Assembly: GCA_019918135.1 (NCBI GenBank)
Contig: WBZZ01006424.1
Location: forward strand, 1-64,000
Source of the DNA: Paulinella micropora
Taxonomy: Eukaryota > Cercozoa > Imbricatea > Euglyphida > Paulinellidae
DNA length: 64,000 nt
Direction: 5' to 3'
Numbering within the stretch: the stretch's first letter is position 1; each line of letters opens with the position of its first letter. The position numbers were made by a program, and so were the translations under genes. This document shows, piece after piece, positions 39,295 through 48,505 of the stretch. The notes beneath the pieces are model-generated. The model did not search any database, was not told the DNA's origin, and saw only the letters and a list, made by a program, of their open reading frames with translations.

Positions 39295-39661
39295 TCGTAA
39301 TTATCTCGTCAATAACGGGCTTTATGTCTTCCATATAGGAATATAAGACATTCTCATATTCGTCAAGTATTGCTTTAGATTTTTCTGTTTTCGGCAATGA
39401 TAGAAGATTGTCTTTTATTTTGATTAGTTGTGCGTATGTGTCGGGTGTTGTTGCTGTTAGATAGTTCTTGATTTGAGAAATATTCTGAAATGTTTCTTCT
39501 GAGGTTGCTTGTGCTGTTATAAGGTCATTTAAGCATTCGTTCAAAGCCTTCAAAAATTTCAATGTGTCATGTGTGGTAATACTATGTGTGCGGGCTGGGT
39601 GTATTACTGCTTCTGTTTTAGATTTAAGGACGACATCACATACGCAACATTTAGTAGTCAT
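39266..39661 (-). CDS. Zn-ribbon-start protein with helical body, 131 aa
   Basis: It begins MTTKCCVCDVVLKSK, a C-x-x-C pair, with H-x3-H further on (HPARTHSITTH), which could bind zinc. The rest is all-helical (LNECLNDLITAQATSEETFQ, IKNYL, AILDEYENVLYSYMED). It is the first minus-strand gene left of the iteron-rich region. Similar N-terminal zinc pairs occur in two of the centre genes (45,833-46,456 and 46,498-46,989). Confidence 0.45.
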   Translation of the reverse strand: MTTKCCVCDVVLKSKTEAVIHPARTHSITTHDTLKFLKALNECLNDLITAQATSEETFQNISQIKNYLTATTPDTYAQLIKIKDNLLSLPKTEKSKAILDEYENVLYSYMEDIKPVIDEIITSATTTTNKL

Positions 39662-39669
39662 TCTATATA

Positions 39670-40850
39670 AATTAAATTAACTTTTGTTAAGTGTTGTTTA
39701 GTGTCGGTTAGTTAAGCAAGGAGTTAAGCGGTGGTTAGTGTTGGTTTGTTAAGTGCTGTCTAATGTGCTTAGTTAAGCGGGGGTTAGTGTATGAATTGAT
39801 AATGATAAGCATTTCTTCGGCGGTCAATTTCGGCTTCGGCATATTGTTATATGATAAATGAAACTGATTTTAAAAGAATGAAGTAAGTAAGCGGGGGTTA
39901 GTGTGTGAAAAATTAAGCGTGGCTATTATCGGTTATCTGTGGAAGGCGGGGGGTTAAATATTCTAGCCCCCGTTGTTCCCCCTTATTTACACTAAGCCCC
40001 TTTCCCCCGTCCCCCTTTTTATTTCCCCTTATTCACACTAAGCCCTTTCCCCCCTTTTTCCTTCTTGTATTACAAAGGGCTATCTTTTCCTACTTTTTAT
40101 AAGAAAAAAGTCTTCATAGCCCCAAATGAATACAAAGCATATTTGACCCTTAATTCATTCATTTTCCACACTAAAAAAAGATGGCCCCTAAAAATCAGGA
40201 GTAAAAACAATATTAAAAAGAATTTTTATATTTTGATTGCTCCACATAAAAAGACAACATTTCAACACATTAAAAAAAAAGATAACCCCATTAAAAAAAG
40301 ATAGCCCATAAAAAGATAGCCCCTTATTCACACTAAGCACTATTTCCCCTTTTCCCTTCTTATATTACAAAGGGGCATCTTTTCTTATTCTTTATAGAGA
40401 AATAGACTATATACCCCTAAATAAATACTAAGCATGTTTAACCCTTAATTCGTTCATTTTCCACACTAAAAAAAGATACCCCCGAAAAATCATTAAAAAA
40501 AGAGAGCCCATAAAAAGATAGCCCATAGTAAGCAAGAAGTTAAGCGGGGGTTATTATTGAGTGTAGCAAAACGGATTTTATTATCTAAATCCCACATAGT
40601 AAGCCCTTTTTATAACTTTTTGTTTCCTTCATTCAAAAAAAAATTGGTCGCTCGCCCCCTATATCAAATCAATAGGAAGCCCTAATTCTAACTTTCAAAA
40701 AAAAATCGGGGGCGACCGACGAATTCCTCTTTAATATTCCCTATCAAAAAAATTGGTCGCTCGCCCCCTATATCAAATCAATATAAAGCAGTATTTCCCC
40801 CTAATTCTAACTTTCAAAAAAAAATCATAATCTTTTCGCTTAGTTATTTT
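39670..40850. repeat. Iteron-rich non-coding region, candidate replication origin
   Basis: There is no gene for about 1.3 kb. Copies of GTTAAGCGGGGGTTAGTGT-like units occur at about 39,709, 39,770, 39,888 and (partial) 40,532. Two ~185-bp direct repeats (40,025-40,215 and 40,319-40,500) contain TTCACACTAAGC, GTATTACAAAGGG and TTCCACACTAAAAAAAGAT. A further pair (40,633-40,712 and 40,745-40,835) shares ATTGGTCGCTCGCCCCCTAT. A 14-mer TAATGTGCTTAGTT at 39,761 also occurs in the palindrome arm at 36,831. Arrays like this next to an origin-binding helicase gene suggest an origin. Confidence 0.6.
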
Positions 40851-40984
40851 CGCCCGCATTCCTTAAGAAAATTTATCTTTTGTTCAGTTGTTATAGTGAT
40901 TTCGCTTTGCTCTTCGCTTCGCTCTTCCTCTGTCTCGTCTGTCGTCCATCCTATAAGCGGGAAATAATCGTTTTTAATCAGTGA

Positions 40985-43900
40985 CTAATCCTTATCAACT
41001 CCGCTATATAACTTATAATGTGTCGCTTTCTTATTCGTCGCTTTAATAGTCATATTGAACATATTTCTCAGTGGTCCGTTTATGATATCCAGATATCCGC
41101 GGAAGAAATTTTTATTATCTGGTTTTAAGTTTGCTAAGTTTTCTATTTTTCTTCTGTCTTTCTTGAATGTAATTATAACCCGCTCTGGGTCTTTAAATAA
41201 TCTGTTTTGAATTCGTTTAAGCCCGTTTAACATTTCCTGTCGTGTTCTGGGTTCGTTGTCGTGAAATGATTTAAATTTCATCTCTTTCAATATGTCGCAT
41301 ATTAATAGGCTTATCGGCTCGTGTTTATATTCGTTTTTAGTCATATCAAATATTAATTTATCTTTTGTTCGGCAGTCCTTGGTTGCTTCATTTAGTTGGC
41401 CTTCCGTTAATTTATATTCATTTTTCTTAATCCTCTCTAAGCCTTTATCAAAGCCCGCCCACCTGCTCGCATATGTGCTTAATTCGGGCACATATACAAT
41501 ATTATAAAAGGGACATGTATTTTTAAAGCCGTTCTTAATTTGTTGTTCTGTGTATGTTTCATACCATTCCGCATTTTTAGGCGGTTCTGTTAATCTGTAT
41601 AATTTTAATATGTTGTGTTTTTGAAGTTTAACCACATCTTCGCGGGTTGTATTGTCGGGGTGTCTTTCCATCTTTTTCCGTAGTTTTTCCGCCTCATCCT
41701 TCCGTTATTAATACGGCTTCAAATAGTTCTTTAGCATAATTTTTATCAACTTCAATTGAAACCGCTTTAAACTCTGCTTTAATGTTCTCTGTGTTTTCGT
41801 TGTCGGTCGGTAGTGATTCCGCGTTTCATCCATGACAGATAGCCCATTTAATAAAGTTTTCTGTGTATCGGTTTTTATCTTTGTTTGCTTCCGCCTCTAG
41901 TTCTGCTATTAGTCGCGGGTAAGGGTGATTTTTATAAGTCGGTAAGCCTGATATATAGTCTAGTTCCTCATCGAAGACTTTATCGGCCATTCCTTTAAGG
42001 ATATTCTCGGGGGTCGTGCTCATACTCTTTAATATTCGTCTGAGTTGGTCGGCCTGTTTCCTCCGTGCATTGTAATATTAATTACTATATTATTATGTCG
42101 CGGTTTGTTGGATATCTTACCCGCCTCAACATGTGGAAGGCGTCTTCGCTTGAATTGCTCCCATTTGAAAATATCGCGTAAATATCGTCAAAATACTCTT
42201 CTATTAATTCATAATTCTGCCACTCGTTCCGTATATCGTCCACGGCCTGCTTAACTGCGGGCTCGGTTAATGTTTTCGTTGTTATTAGAAGGCCTTTAAT
42301 GTAGGGTTTGCTTTTCATTAAGGTTTCGTAAAATTTCTTAATGTCCTTAATATTCTTATTGCTCGCTAAATAAACCCGTCGCCCCGCTTTTAAGTCCTCG
42401 CTCGCTTTTTGTAAAATTTGCGCATCGTTTAAGGCTAACTTAATATTAAACGGGGTGTGAAACTTAGAAGCATCATTTATAATAATAATTGTTTTAATAT
42501 CGCCCGTCATTCGTCGCCATTTTTCTATATGTGTAGCCCTTAGGTTTCCACTTAAACATATGACTTTCTCGGACTGCTTCATAAATAGCCTTAATCTAGC
42601 ATAATTCATATTTGCGCATTTATTGTTTTTGAATGTGGTCGCGTTGAGGTGCTTGATACTTTCAAAGTTGGTCGCCTTCGTCCAATAAGGCCAGAGTTCA
42701 ACGGCCTGCCCTCGTTGTGCCATTCCACGTAATGAAGGCTATCTAATTGACATATAACCCATGCCTCGGTTATTTTTTCTGTCTCGCGGTTTAAGTAATT
42801 GATAAAGTTTAATTCCGCCAATTCCTTAACCATTTGTGTAGACAATACCCGCCGAGGCGTAATAATTAAAATTCGGCCGTCTGGGTTGTTCTTAATGTGT
42901 TCTTTAATCGCTTCAATTAAGGCTACACTTTTGCCCGTTCCTAAGTTTGAGCGGATACCTAAAAGGAGCCGTTCCCTCTTGTGTCCGTTCATATATTGCA
43001 GTGCCTCGTCGCTATCGTTTAGCCATTTTTCATATGTTGAAATGGTAGCAGTTGCCATTTTTTCAAATGGTTTTTTTAATTTGGGCTAAGTGTCGCTTAG
43101 GGTTTTTAAGTAGTTTTCCCAATAGTTCGGCCTGCCTGTCGTATTTCGTTTGCTTAAATAACGGCCTTAATTTATCAACTGCGGGCGGTCTCGCACATCT
43201 CAGAAAAATTGTCCCGTCTGGATTAATAAGTACGTAATAAGAATTGTCCTTATTGTGTGTTCGGTTATGAAATCCACACCACGCGGGGGCCGTTCTTTTA
43301 AAATAAATGAATGTTTTGCCGTCTTCCATTGTCTTTACACTCATGACATCCCCGCAGACTTTTGCCACCTCTGGGGCGTATATTGTTGAAGGGCTTCAAC
43401 AGCCTTTTTAATGGTTCATCTTCCGCCGTTTGGTTGGTTTGCTTAGGTCGTTGAATAATCTCATAATCGCCAATATGAGACACGAGACATTCGTGAAATT
43501 GTCGCGGGTCAGTTCCTTGTCAATTCGCTTGAATGGTCGGTTTTCCCCGTCTTTGCTACACAAAGGAAGGCGGAATAATTGACGGCTATTATATGCTTTA
43601 TAAACAGACATATCAGCACCGCCTACGAGTTCGGCTTTGTTTTTAACTTCCAGTCCATCCGCATATATTCGGCCGTTGATTTCAACAAAATGAAACGATA
43701 AACGCCACATTCGCCCATGTTTTCCGCTTGCTTCTAAAATTGCTATGTCTTCGGCCTTACATCCCGCAACGGCTTGAAACTCCTCTTTAAGGTCGCGTAA
43801 GATATCGGCGCGGGCCGTCATCATTTCTTTTTTGTTTTAAAGTCTCTTTCAAAATCAGTGTAGAATTTTAAGCCACCGCCTAAGCCTTCGTAAGCGGTCG

Positions 43901-44096
43901 GGTTTTTAATCGCTTCTAAGTAATCGTATAACTCGCGGGCCGTGTGTTCTTTAAAGTCCTCAGTGGTTGTTTCTAATCCCGTTTAAAACTTTATGTGGGT
44001 TCGTGTCAATTTTTTTATTTTGTTAAGTTTTTTATCGTCCCCAATATATACAGGGGGCCCGTCCCGCCCCGTCCCATCAGTCGCACCATCAACCAT
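40985..44096 (-). pseudogene. Primase-UL9-like helicase, left-arm copy
   Basis: Domains are read on the minus strand. First comes an archaeo-eukaryotic primase core with LSFHF (the sxH-type motif), DMSVY and FRLPLCSK. A zinc segment follows (AWCGFHNRTH ... IFLRC). Then comes an SF2 helicase with Walker A RSNLGTGKSVALIEAI, motif Ia ILIITPRRVLSTQM, a WVICQLDSLHYVE segment, and the end block HMLRRVRYPTNRD. The helicase order and the VxxQ-D-S-L-H box match the herpesvirus UL9 origin-binding protein family, which also occurs fused to primases in Polinton-like viruses and relatives. Role: opening and priming at the element's origin. The gene is broken; the same gene recurs inverted at 53,469-64,000. 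Confidence 0.8.
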
Positions 44097-44266
44097 ATTT
44101 TTTTATATTCTTACAAAAATAAAAATTTGAAAAATAAATAATTATTATAAAGTATGTATCTTTAATTACTTAAATTGAAATACGGCTAATATTATTATTA
44201 AAGAAGATTAATTAATTAATTTATTCTAAATAAATATATCCGACATAATATAAGACAAAGGGGGCA
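44097..44266. promoter_or_regulatory. Divergent AT-rich promoter region, left arm
   Basis: This 170-bp, very AT-rich gap separates the primase-helicase start (minus) and the AT-hook gene start (plus). It contains AATTAATTAATT and several ATATA/TAATATTA motifs. The same gap recurs inverted at 53,299-53,468. No specific operator could be recognised. Confidence 0.45.
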
Positions 44267-44728
44267 ATGACAACAGCAAACATAGAACCCAATAATATCA
44301 CCGCGTCCGAGTGTCGCGGAGACAATATAATAAATAAGCGACCCGTCGGCCGTCCCGTTGGTAGTCTCAAAGAAGACAGTGCAACACCGCCAGCACCGAA
44401 AAAAGAAATCATAAACGGACAGACTTATTATTTTTCCTTCGTCAAACACAAGACAAAGGAAGGCCAAACCCGATATTATAAAATTAAGAAAGCATACACT
44501 CCTGCGACAGAGAGAAAGCGACGGGCGGTTTATGGTAATCCAAACTATACACAGAAAAAGAAGCAAAAGACACACACCATTAAAAAAGCATTAAATGACA
44601 ATATGAATAAACTGACACTAGAAGATTTAGATATATTAGCCCGTATTTTTACGGAGTGCGATTTAACCCTCGTCAAAAATAATAGAATAAGGCTACATAA
44701 AGAAGACCTAACGACACCCGCACATTAA
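44267..44728 (+). CDS. AT-hook protein, 153 aa (left-arm copy)
   Basis: An AT-hook-like core KRPVGRPVGSLKE lies at about residues 24-36; the G-R-P centre flanked by basic residues binds the minor groove of AT-rich DNA. A folded part follows (TYYFSFVKHKTKEGQTRYYK) with the short beta-hairpin pattern of small DNA-binding or integrase-associated domains, then a Lys-rich helix and LTLEDLDILARIFTE. It is divergent from the primase-helicase. Its C-terminal end lies near the point where the right-arm copy was cut by the 4.4-kb insert. Likely role: regulating or organising the AT-rich element DNA; inferred. Confidence 0.5.
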   Translation: MTTANIEPNNITASECRGDNIINKRPVGRPVGSLKEDSATPPAPKKEIINGQTYYFSFVKHKTKEGQTRYYKIKKAYTPATERKRRAVYGNPNYTQKKKQKTHTIKKALNDNMNKLTLEDLDILARIFTECDLTLVKNNRIRLHKEDLTTPAH

Positions 44729-44760
44729 GACGGGAAACACAAAGAGATTTTTTATATGAA

Positions 44761-45840
44761 ATGGTTCCCCTTGTATCGGCGGGGACTATTTCTTTTTTAT
44801 GTAGGATGGACAAACACGGCAACGACGCGAGAGGGCGGGCATATGTAAGAGAAATGATTAAAAAACATTTACCAGAATATGAAATCATAGGCGACGAAAA
44901 AGAAGGCGACGGGGACAAAGAAACAGGAAGCAAAAAAGCAAGCAACCACGGGAACAAAGAAAAAGGGCGGACATATGTGCGGGAATTGATAGAAAAACAT
45001 ATTGACAAATATGATTTATCAGGAGACGATATCGGGGGGCGGTGCTTTGGTTGTTTAATCGGCACACACGACAAAGAAGCCAATAATGACGGGTATTTAA
45101 TCAGAACCATAAAAACCCATAAGCCAGAGCCCAAGGACAACCACAAGGAAACCAAAAAGAAATTAGACGAAATTATAATGATGTTTTGTAAGTTTATTTA
45201 TCGGGTAAAAGATAAATATGAATGTGATGTTGTTGAAAAAGCCATTAATAAATATGATAGAAATAAAGGGGAAAATGAAGCCTTGTATTCAATCCGAGGC
45301 GAGGAAGGCGAAGAAATGGAACTTATAAGAACTGATTATTATATTCAACTTACGGCGGGATATGAAGCAAATAAACAACAAATAAAAGATTTAAGGACGG
45401 CTAAAGCACTTTTAGTTTTAGAGCAAAAGGAAAACAGGCGAAGCGCGGGAGAACTAAAACAGGCACAGCAAACCATAAGCCAATTACGAGAAAATAACAG
45501 GGAATTAAAAAGCAAATATAAAGCACTATTAAACCAAAAAATAAAGACAAACAAAAGAAAGACAGCCACGACCAGCGAACCACAGCGACAAAGAAGAACA
45601 AGACGAAGAAGAACAAGACGAAGAAGAACAAGACGAAGAAGAACAAGACGAAGAAAGCCAGCAAGAAGGCAAAGAAGACGAAGGCAAGGAAGGCGAACCA
45701 GACCCGCCAAACGTAGACGAAGGCCAGCAAGGCGAACCAGACCACCAAGCAAACCAGAGGGGAAAACACGAGAAAAAAAGGAGAAGTTAAACGAGCCGTA
45801 CTTGCTATATATGGACGAAATGGAGCCAGGGCTTATTTAA
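44761..45840 (+). pseudogene. Coiled-coil protein with low-complexity tail, unique centre of element B
   Basis: The N-terminal part has two similar helical motifs (RGRAYVREMIKKHLPEYEI and KGRTYVRELIEKHIDKYDL), a small internal duplication. A coiled coil follows (about residues 200-260, EQKENRRSAGELKQAQQTIS). The 3' end consists of four 15-bp repeats (GAAGAAGAACAAGAC, 45,594-45,655) and related sequence, giving a low-complexity charged tail. The start region straddles the inner edge of the inverted repeat. No named family recognised; the tail makes the end uncertain. Confidence 0.45.
45594..45655. repeat. 15-bp tandem repeat (GAAGAAGAACAAGAC)
   Basis: About four perfect units lie inside the 3' part of the coiled-coil gene. 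The composition gives acidic, basic or Lys/Asn repeats depending on frame, so the repeat itself does not prove which frame is used. Confidence 0.85.
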
Positions 45841-46456
45841 CTATTAAACAAAAATTCTTGATTTCCTTTATGTGTGCTTTAATTTCCTTATGGTTATTCA
45901 TAGCCCACGGAACCCCCTTTTTATGTGCTTTTGATGCTTCTTCTAAATAATCACATAGCAAATCCAAGGCAGGCGAAGCCAGGGGCGGGGCGGGGTCGTC
46001 TTCTTCATACAATTCTTTAACCGCTTCATATAAATAATATATTTCTTTAATTAAGAGCCTATCAGAGGTCATTAAAACAGAATGACTTTTATTTTTTTTA
46101 GCGGGGGTGTCAATAAAGGTAAAATTTTTTTTGTTTAAAATAAACGATTTTTTCATTAATTGACTGCTTCCAAAATAATTATTTGTTTTTTCTTTTTCTT
46201 CCGTCTTTGGTTTCTCTTTTTCTTCCGTCTTTGGTTTCTCTTTTTCTTCCGTCTTTGGTTTCTCTTTTTCTTCCGCCTTCTTTGTTTTCCTTTTTTGATA
46301 TGCTTTTTTATTATAATCTTTCCGTTTCCTTTTGTTAATGTCCTTTATGTAAATATAACATTTCAGACAAGATTTTATCGGCAACCCGCTAACACCTATA
46401 ACAGGGCACTTAATATCCTTTTTACACCGCGAACAGAGGGGCAAAACGGCAGACAT
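45833..46456 (-). CDS. Zn-ribbon protein with (KPKTEEKE)n repeats, 207 aa
   Basis: The N-terminus has CSRCKKDIKCPVIG and KSCLKCYIYI, two C-x-x-C pairs about 20 residues apart, typical of a zinc ribbon. A basic linker leads to three copies of an 8-residue unit EEKEKPKT. A helical C-terminal domain follows (LLIKEIYYLYEAVKELYEED). It is convergent with the preceding gene, overlapping it by 8 nt. The zinc-ribbon start resembles short DNA-binding proteins of giant viruses and Polinton-like viruses. No named family. Confidence 0.5.
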   Translation of the reverse strand: MSAVLPLCSRCKKDIKCPVIGVSGLPIKSCLKCYIYIKDINKRKRKDYNKKAYQKRKTKKAEEKEKPKTEEKEKPKTEEKEKPKTEEKEKTNNYFGSSQLMKKSFILNKKNFTFIDTPAKKNKSHSVLMTSDRLLIKEIYYLYEAVKELYEEDDPAPPLASPALDLLCDYLEEASKAHKKGVPWAMNNHKEIKAHIKEIKNFCLIVK

Positions 46457-46497
46457 TATATTAATAAGTTTATTAGAAGTTTATTAAAGTTTATTCC

Positions 46498-46989
46498 ATG
46501 TTATATACAAATATGTTGGATATCATTGAACACCTAGTTTTAAAGAGTTATCTAAAATGCGGGATGGACAAAGACAGAAGCAAATTTAAAAAAGGCTATA
46601 ATGTATGTAAAGAATGCGCGAAATCTAAAAAAAGCCAGTTAAGCAATATATGCGAAAAAATATATTACTTAAACGACATGACAGAAATGACGGAAAACGA
46701 AATTGAAATATTATTCAGTCGTTATAGAAGTTGTTTAAGAGAGGCTCAAAGACAAGAGACAGACAGATTACTAACAAAAGCCTTCAATAACAATTTTTTT
46801 TATTTGGTTGAAGAACTCTGCGAGGCTTTGAAAATTGAACCTACATTACCCCGCCGTATAGTGCGAGGGGACACCATAACATTTATGGCGGAAAATACAA
46901 ACCACGGAACCATTACATTTACACCGCTTAATTTAAGGCAAGTAAAAAGCCCAGAGCCCCCATTAACCGACACAGAAAACGATAATTAA
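46498..46989 (+). CDS. Small zinc-binding-like protein, 163 aa
   Basis: LKCGMDKDRSKF followed by YNVCKECAKSKK gives a Cys plus C-x-x-C arrangement near residues 20-42. The body is helical (ENEIEILFSRYRSCLREAQR) and the C-terminus beta-rich (GDTITFMAEN, GTITFTPLNL). It is divergent from the zinc-ribbon gene at 45.8-46.5 kb. It recalls small HNH-associated zinc proteins, but no nuclease motif is visible. Confidence 0.45.
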   Translation: MLYTNMLDIIEHLVLKSYLKCGMDKDRSKFKKGYNVCKECAKSKKSQLSNICEKIYYLNDMTEMTENEIEILFSRYRSCLREAQRQETDRLLTKAFNNNFFYLVEELCEALKIEPTLPRRIVRGDTITFMAENTNHGTITFTPLNLRQVKSPEPPLTDTENDN

Positions 46990-47045
46990 AATTATTTATA
47001 TATAATATTAGATACCATATATAAGACCAGACTATATAGAGGGGT

Positions 47046-47222
47046 ATGTCGTCTATACCACAGCCAACTATAGCAGATAAATTCAATAAAGTTATTGAGA
47101 CCATAGACACAGAAGACGACGACCGACCTTTAATATATTTGGACACATTACAACTATATATTGAAGCGAGGATTAATAATATAATAATTGATAGCCCAGA
47201 ATACGAAACAATAACGAATTAA
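47046..47222 (+). CDS. Small acidic protein, 58 aa
   Basis: It starts MSSIPQPTIADKFNKVIE. An acidic stretch (TEDDDRP) and a helical, Ile-rich end follow. It is closely followed by the next gene (6 nt gap), which supports a small polycistron-like cluster. No family recognised. Confidence 0.45.
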   Translation: MSSIPQPTIADKFNKVIETIDTEDDDRPLIYLDTLQLYIEARINNIIIDSPEYETITN

Positions 47223-47227
47223 AAAAA

Positions 47228-47500
47228 ATGTCTATATTGACAGAAGCCAAAGCGGGATTAAATGAGGATGTTTTCAATATAGTTTTAGTCTATGCGGGCT
47301 ATGGTAAAAAATGCTTTCAATGTGGTAAAAATGCTATATGTCGGCGGGGTTATGCTTACCAGATAACAACAGCCGACGGCCACTATGGAAGCGAAACTGA
47401 CATAAAAATTATATTCAAAATGTTTCATAACATAAGAGAAAGCGGGAACCCGTGGAAGATATGGAACGATAAAAACATATTTTTAAAGAATTTAATATAA
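47228..47500 (+). CDS. Small Cys-containing protein, 90 aa
   Basis: It starts MSILTEAKAGLNEDVFN. YGKKCFQCGKNAICRRGYAY gives C-x-x-C plus a third Cys. An aromatic and basic C-terminus (WKIWNDKNIFLKNLI) follows. It may be a short zinc-binding protein. It lies in the run of small genes of the unique centre. Confidence 0.4.
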   Translation: MSILTEAKAGLNEDVFNIVLVYAGYGKKCFQCGKNAICRRGYAYQITTADGHYGSETDIKIIFKMFHNIRESGNPWKIWNDKNIFLKNLI

Positions 47501-47514
47501 CGATAAATAAAATA

Positions 47515-47787
47515 TTGTTAATATCACGACACGACGAAAACGCCCTTTATGGAGTTATAGAAAAAATACCCGATAATTTAGAGCCCCTTATAGAAAAATT
47601 ACAATTCGAAAAATATCTTAAATACAAATCTGAGGACTTTTGGATTTATAAGCAGTTAATGCGGGACGACGACACAGAACCCGTAAAACTATTAAGAACG
47701 GCTAAAGTTAAAGGAGGTGGTTTTCATACTGAGATAAGACGGGAAATTAAACTTAAATGCTTCTTTCGCGGATGCGGGATGATTTGA
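47515..47787 (+). CDS. Small protein, 90 aa, unrecognised
   Basis: The charged helical body contains IPDNLEPLIEKLQFEKYLKY and DFWIYKQLMRDDDTE. The end has CFFRGCG. It starts 15 nt after the preceding gene on the same strand, so both may be remnants of one transcription unit. No family recognised. Confidence 0.35.
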   Translation: MLISRHDENALYGVIEKIPDNLEPLIEKLQFEKYLKYKSEDFWIYKQLMRDDDTEPVKLLRTAKVKGGGFHTEIRREIKLKCFFRGCGMI

Positions 47788-47799
47788 TTTTCAAATTAT

Positions 47800-48370
47800 T
47801 CATTTGTATACGACAAGAGGCCTATTTAAAAAGGCTTCAATAATAGAAACATGTTTATTTATTTTGTTTATGTATTCCTTTGAGTTATGTAAATTAAATT
47901 CTATCATAGCCCCCTTTAAATTTTTGTAAATGTCCATTATTTCTTTTTTTCGTGAATGTTTAAAGATTTCTTTAATTTTCCTTTTTGTTTGGTTAAGCCA
48001 CACAGACAAGACTTAAAACAATAAAAGATATTTTCGGGGTTTATATTTTTCATTTCGTTTAATACAAAAAAGGGCTTGTCTTTAAAGTTTTTATATATGT
48101 AAGTGTCTATAAGCCCGCGGAGTATGTCAACATTTTATATATTTCTTTGTTGTTTCTGTAATATTTGGAACGGAACCCATAATTATAGCCTAAAATTGCC
48201 CTATATGTTGAATTTTGTAAAACATGTCATTCGTATGAATTGATAACAAATATAAGCGGGTTTCTTTGTGGTATTCTTTGATAATGTCTTGTATTACTGA
48301 GGGTTATTTAATATAAATGTCCATTTCGTCGCCTTCTTTGCCGTTTCCATTGTTTTCAAAGTTGTTGAAA
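47800..48370 (-). pseudogene. Minus-strand coding remnant at the right edge of the unique centre
   Basis: Stretches such as VIQDIIKEYHKETRLYLLSI and, nearer the end, WLNQTKRKIKEIFKHSRKKE are protein-like, helical and basic. It is convergent with the small genes at 47.2-47.8 kb and abuts the right arm of the inverted repeat. Broken; no family recognised. Confidence 0.35.
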
Positions 48371-48505
48371 ACAACAATTCCATATAAAAAAGAAATAGTC
48401 CCCGCCGATACAAGGGGAACCATTTCATATAAAAAAATCTCTTTGTGTTTCCCGTCTTAATGTGCGGGTGTCGTTAGGTCTTCTTTATGTAGCCTTATTA
48501 TATTA

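Larger units (their letters stand above)
41409..44797. repeat. Left arm of the large inverted repeat of element B
   Basis: The reverse complement of this stretch reappears at 48,384-48,505, 52,884-53,757 and 61,553-64,000, interrupted by two insertions. Summed lengths agree to within about 50 bp, and only scattered small differences were seen. Base 64,000 pairs with about 41,409, so the repeat continues out of view. Divergence at the inner edge begins sharply near 44,797. Confidence 0.9.

Noticed and set aside
14741-40850. Polinton and element B as one single element
   Set aside because: Inverted repeats close the Polinton at about 36,540, and the two parts encode redundant integration and replication systems, so two elements fit better.
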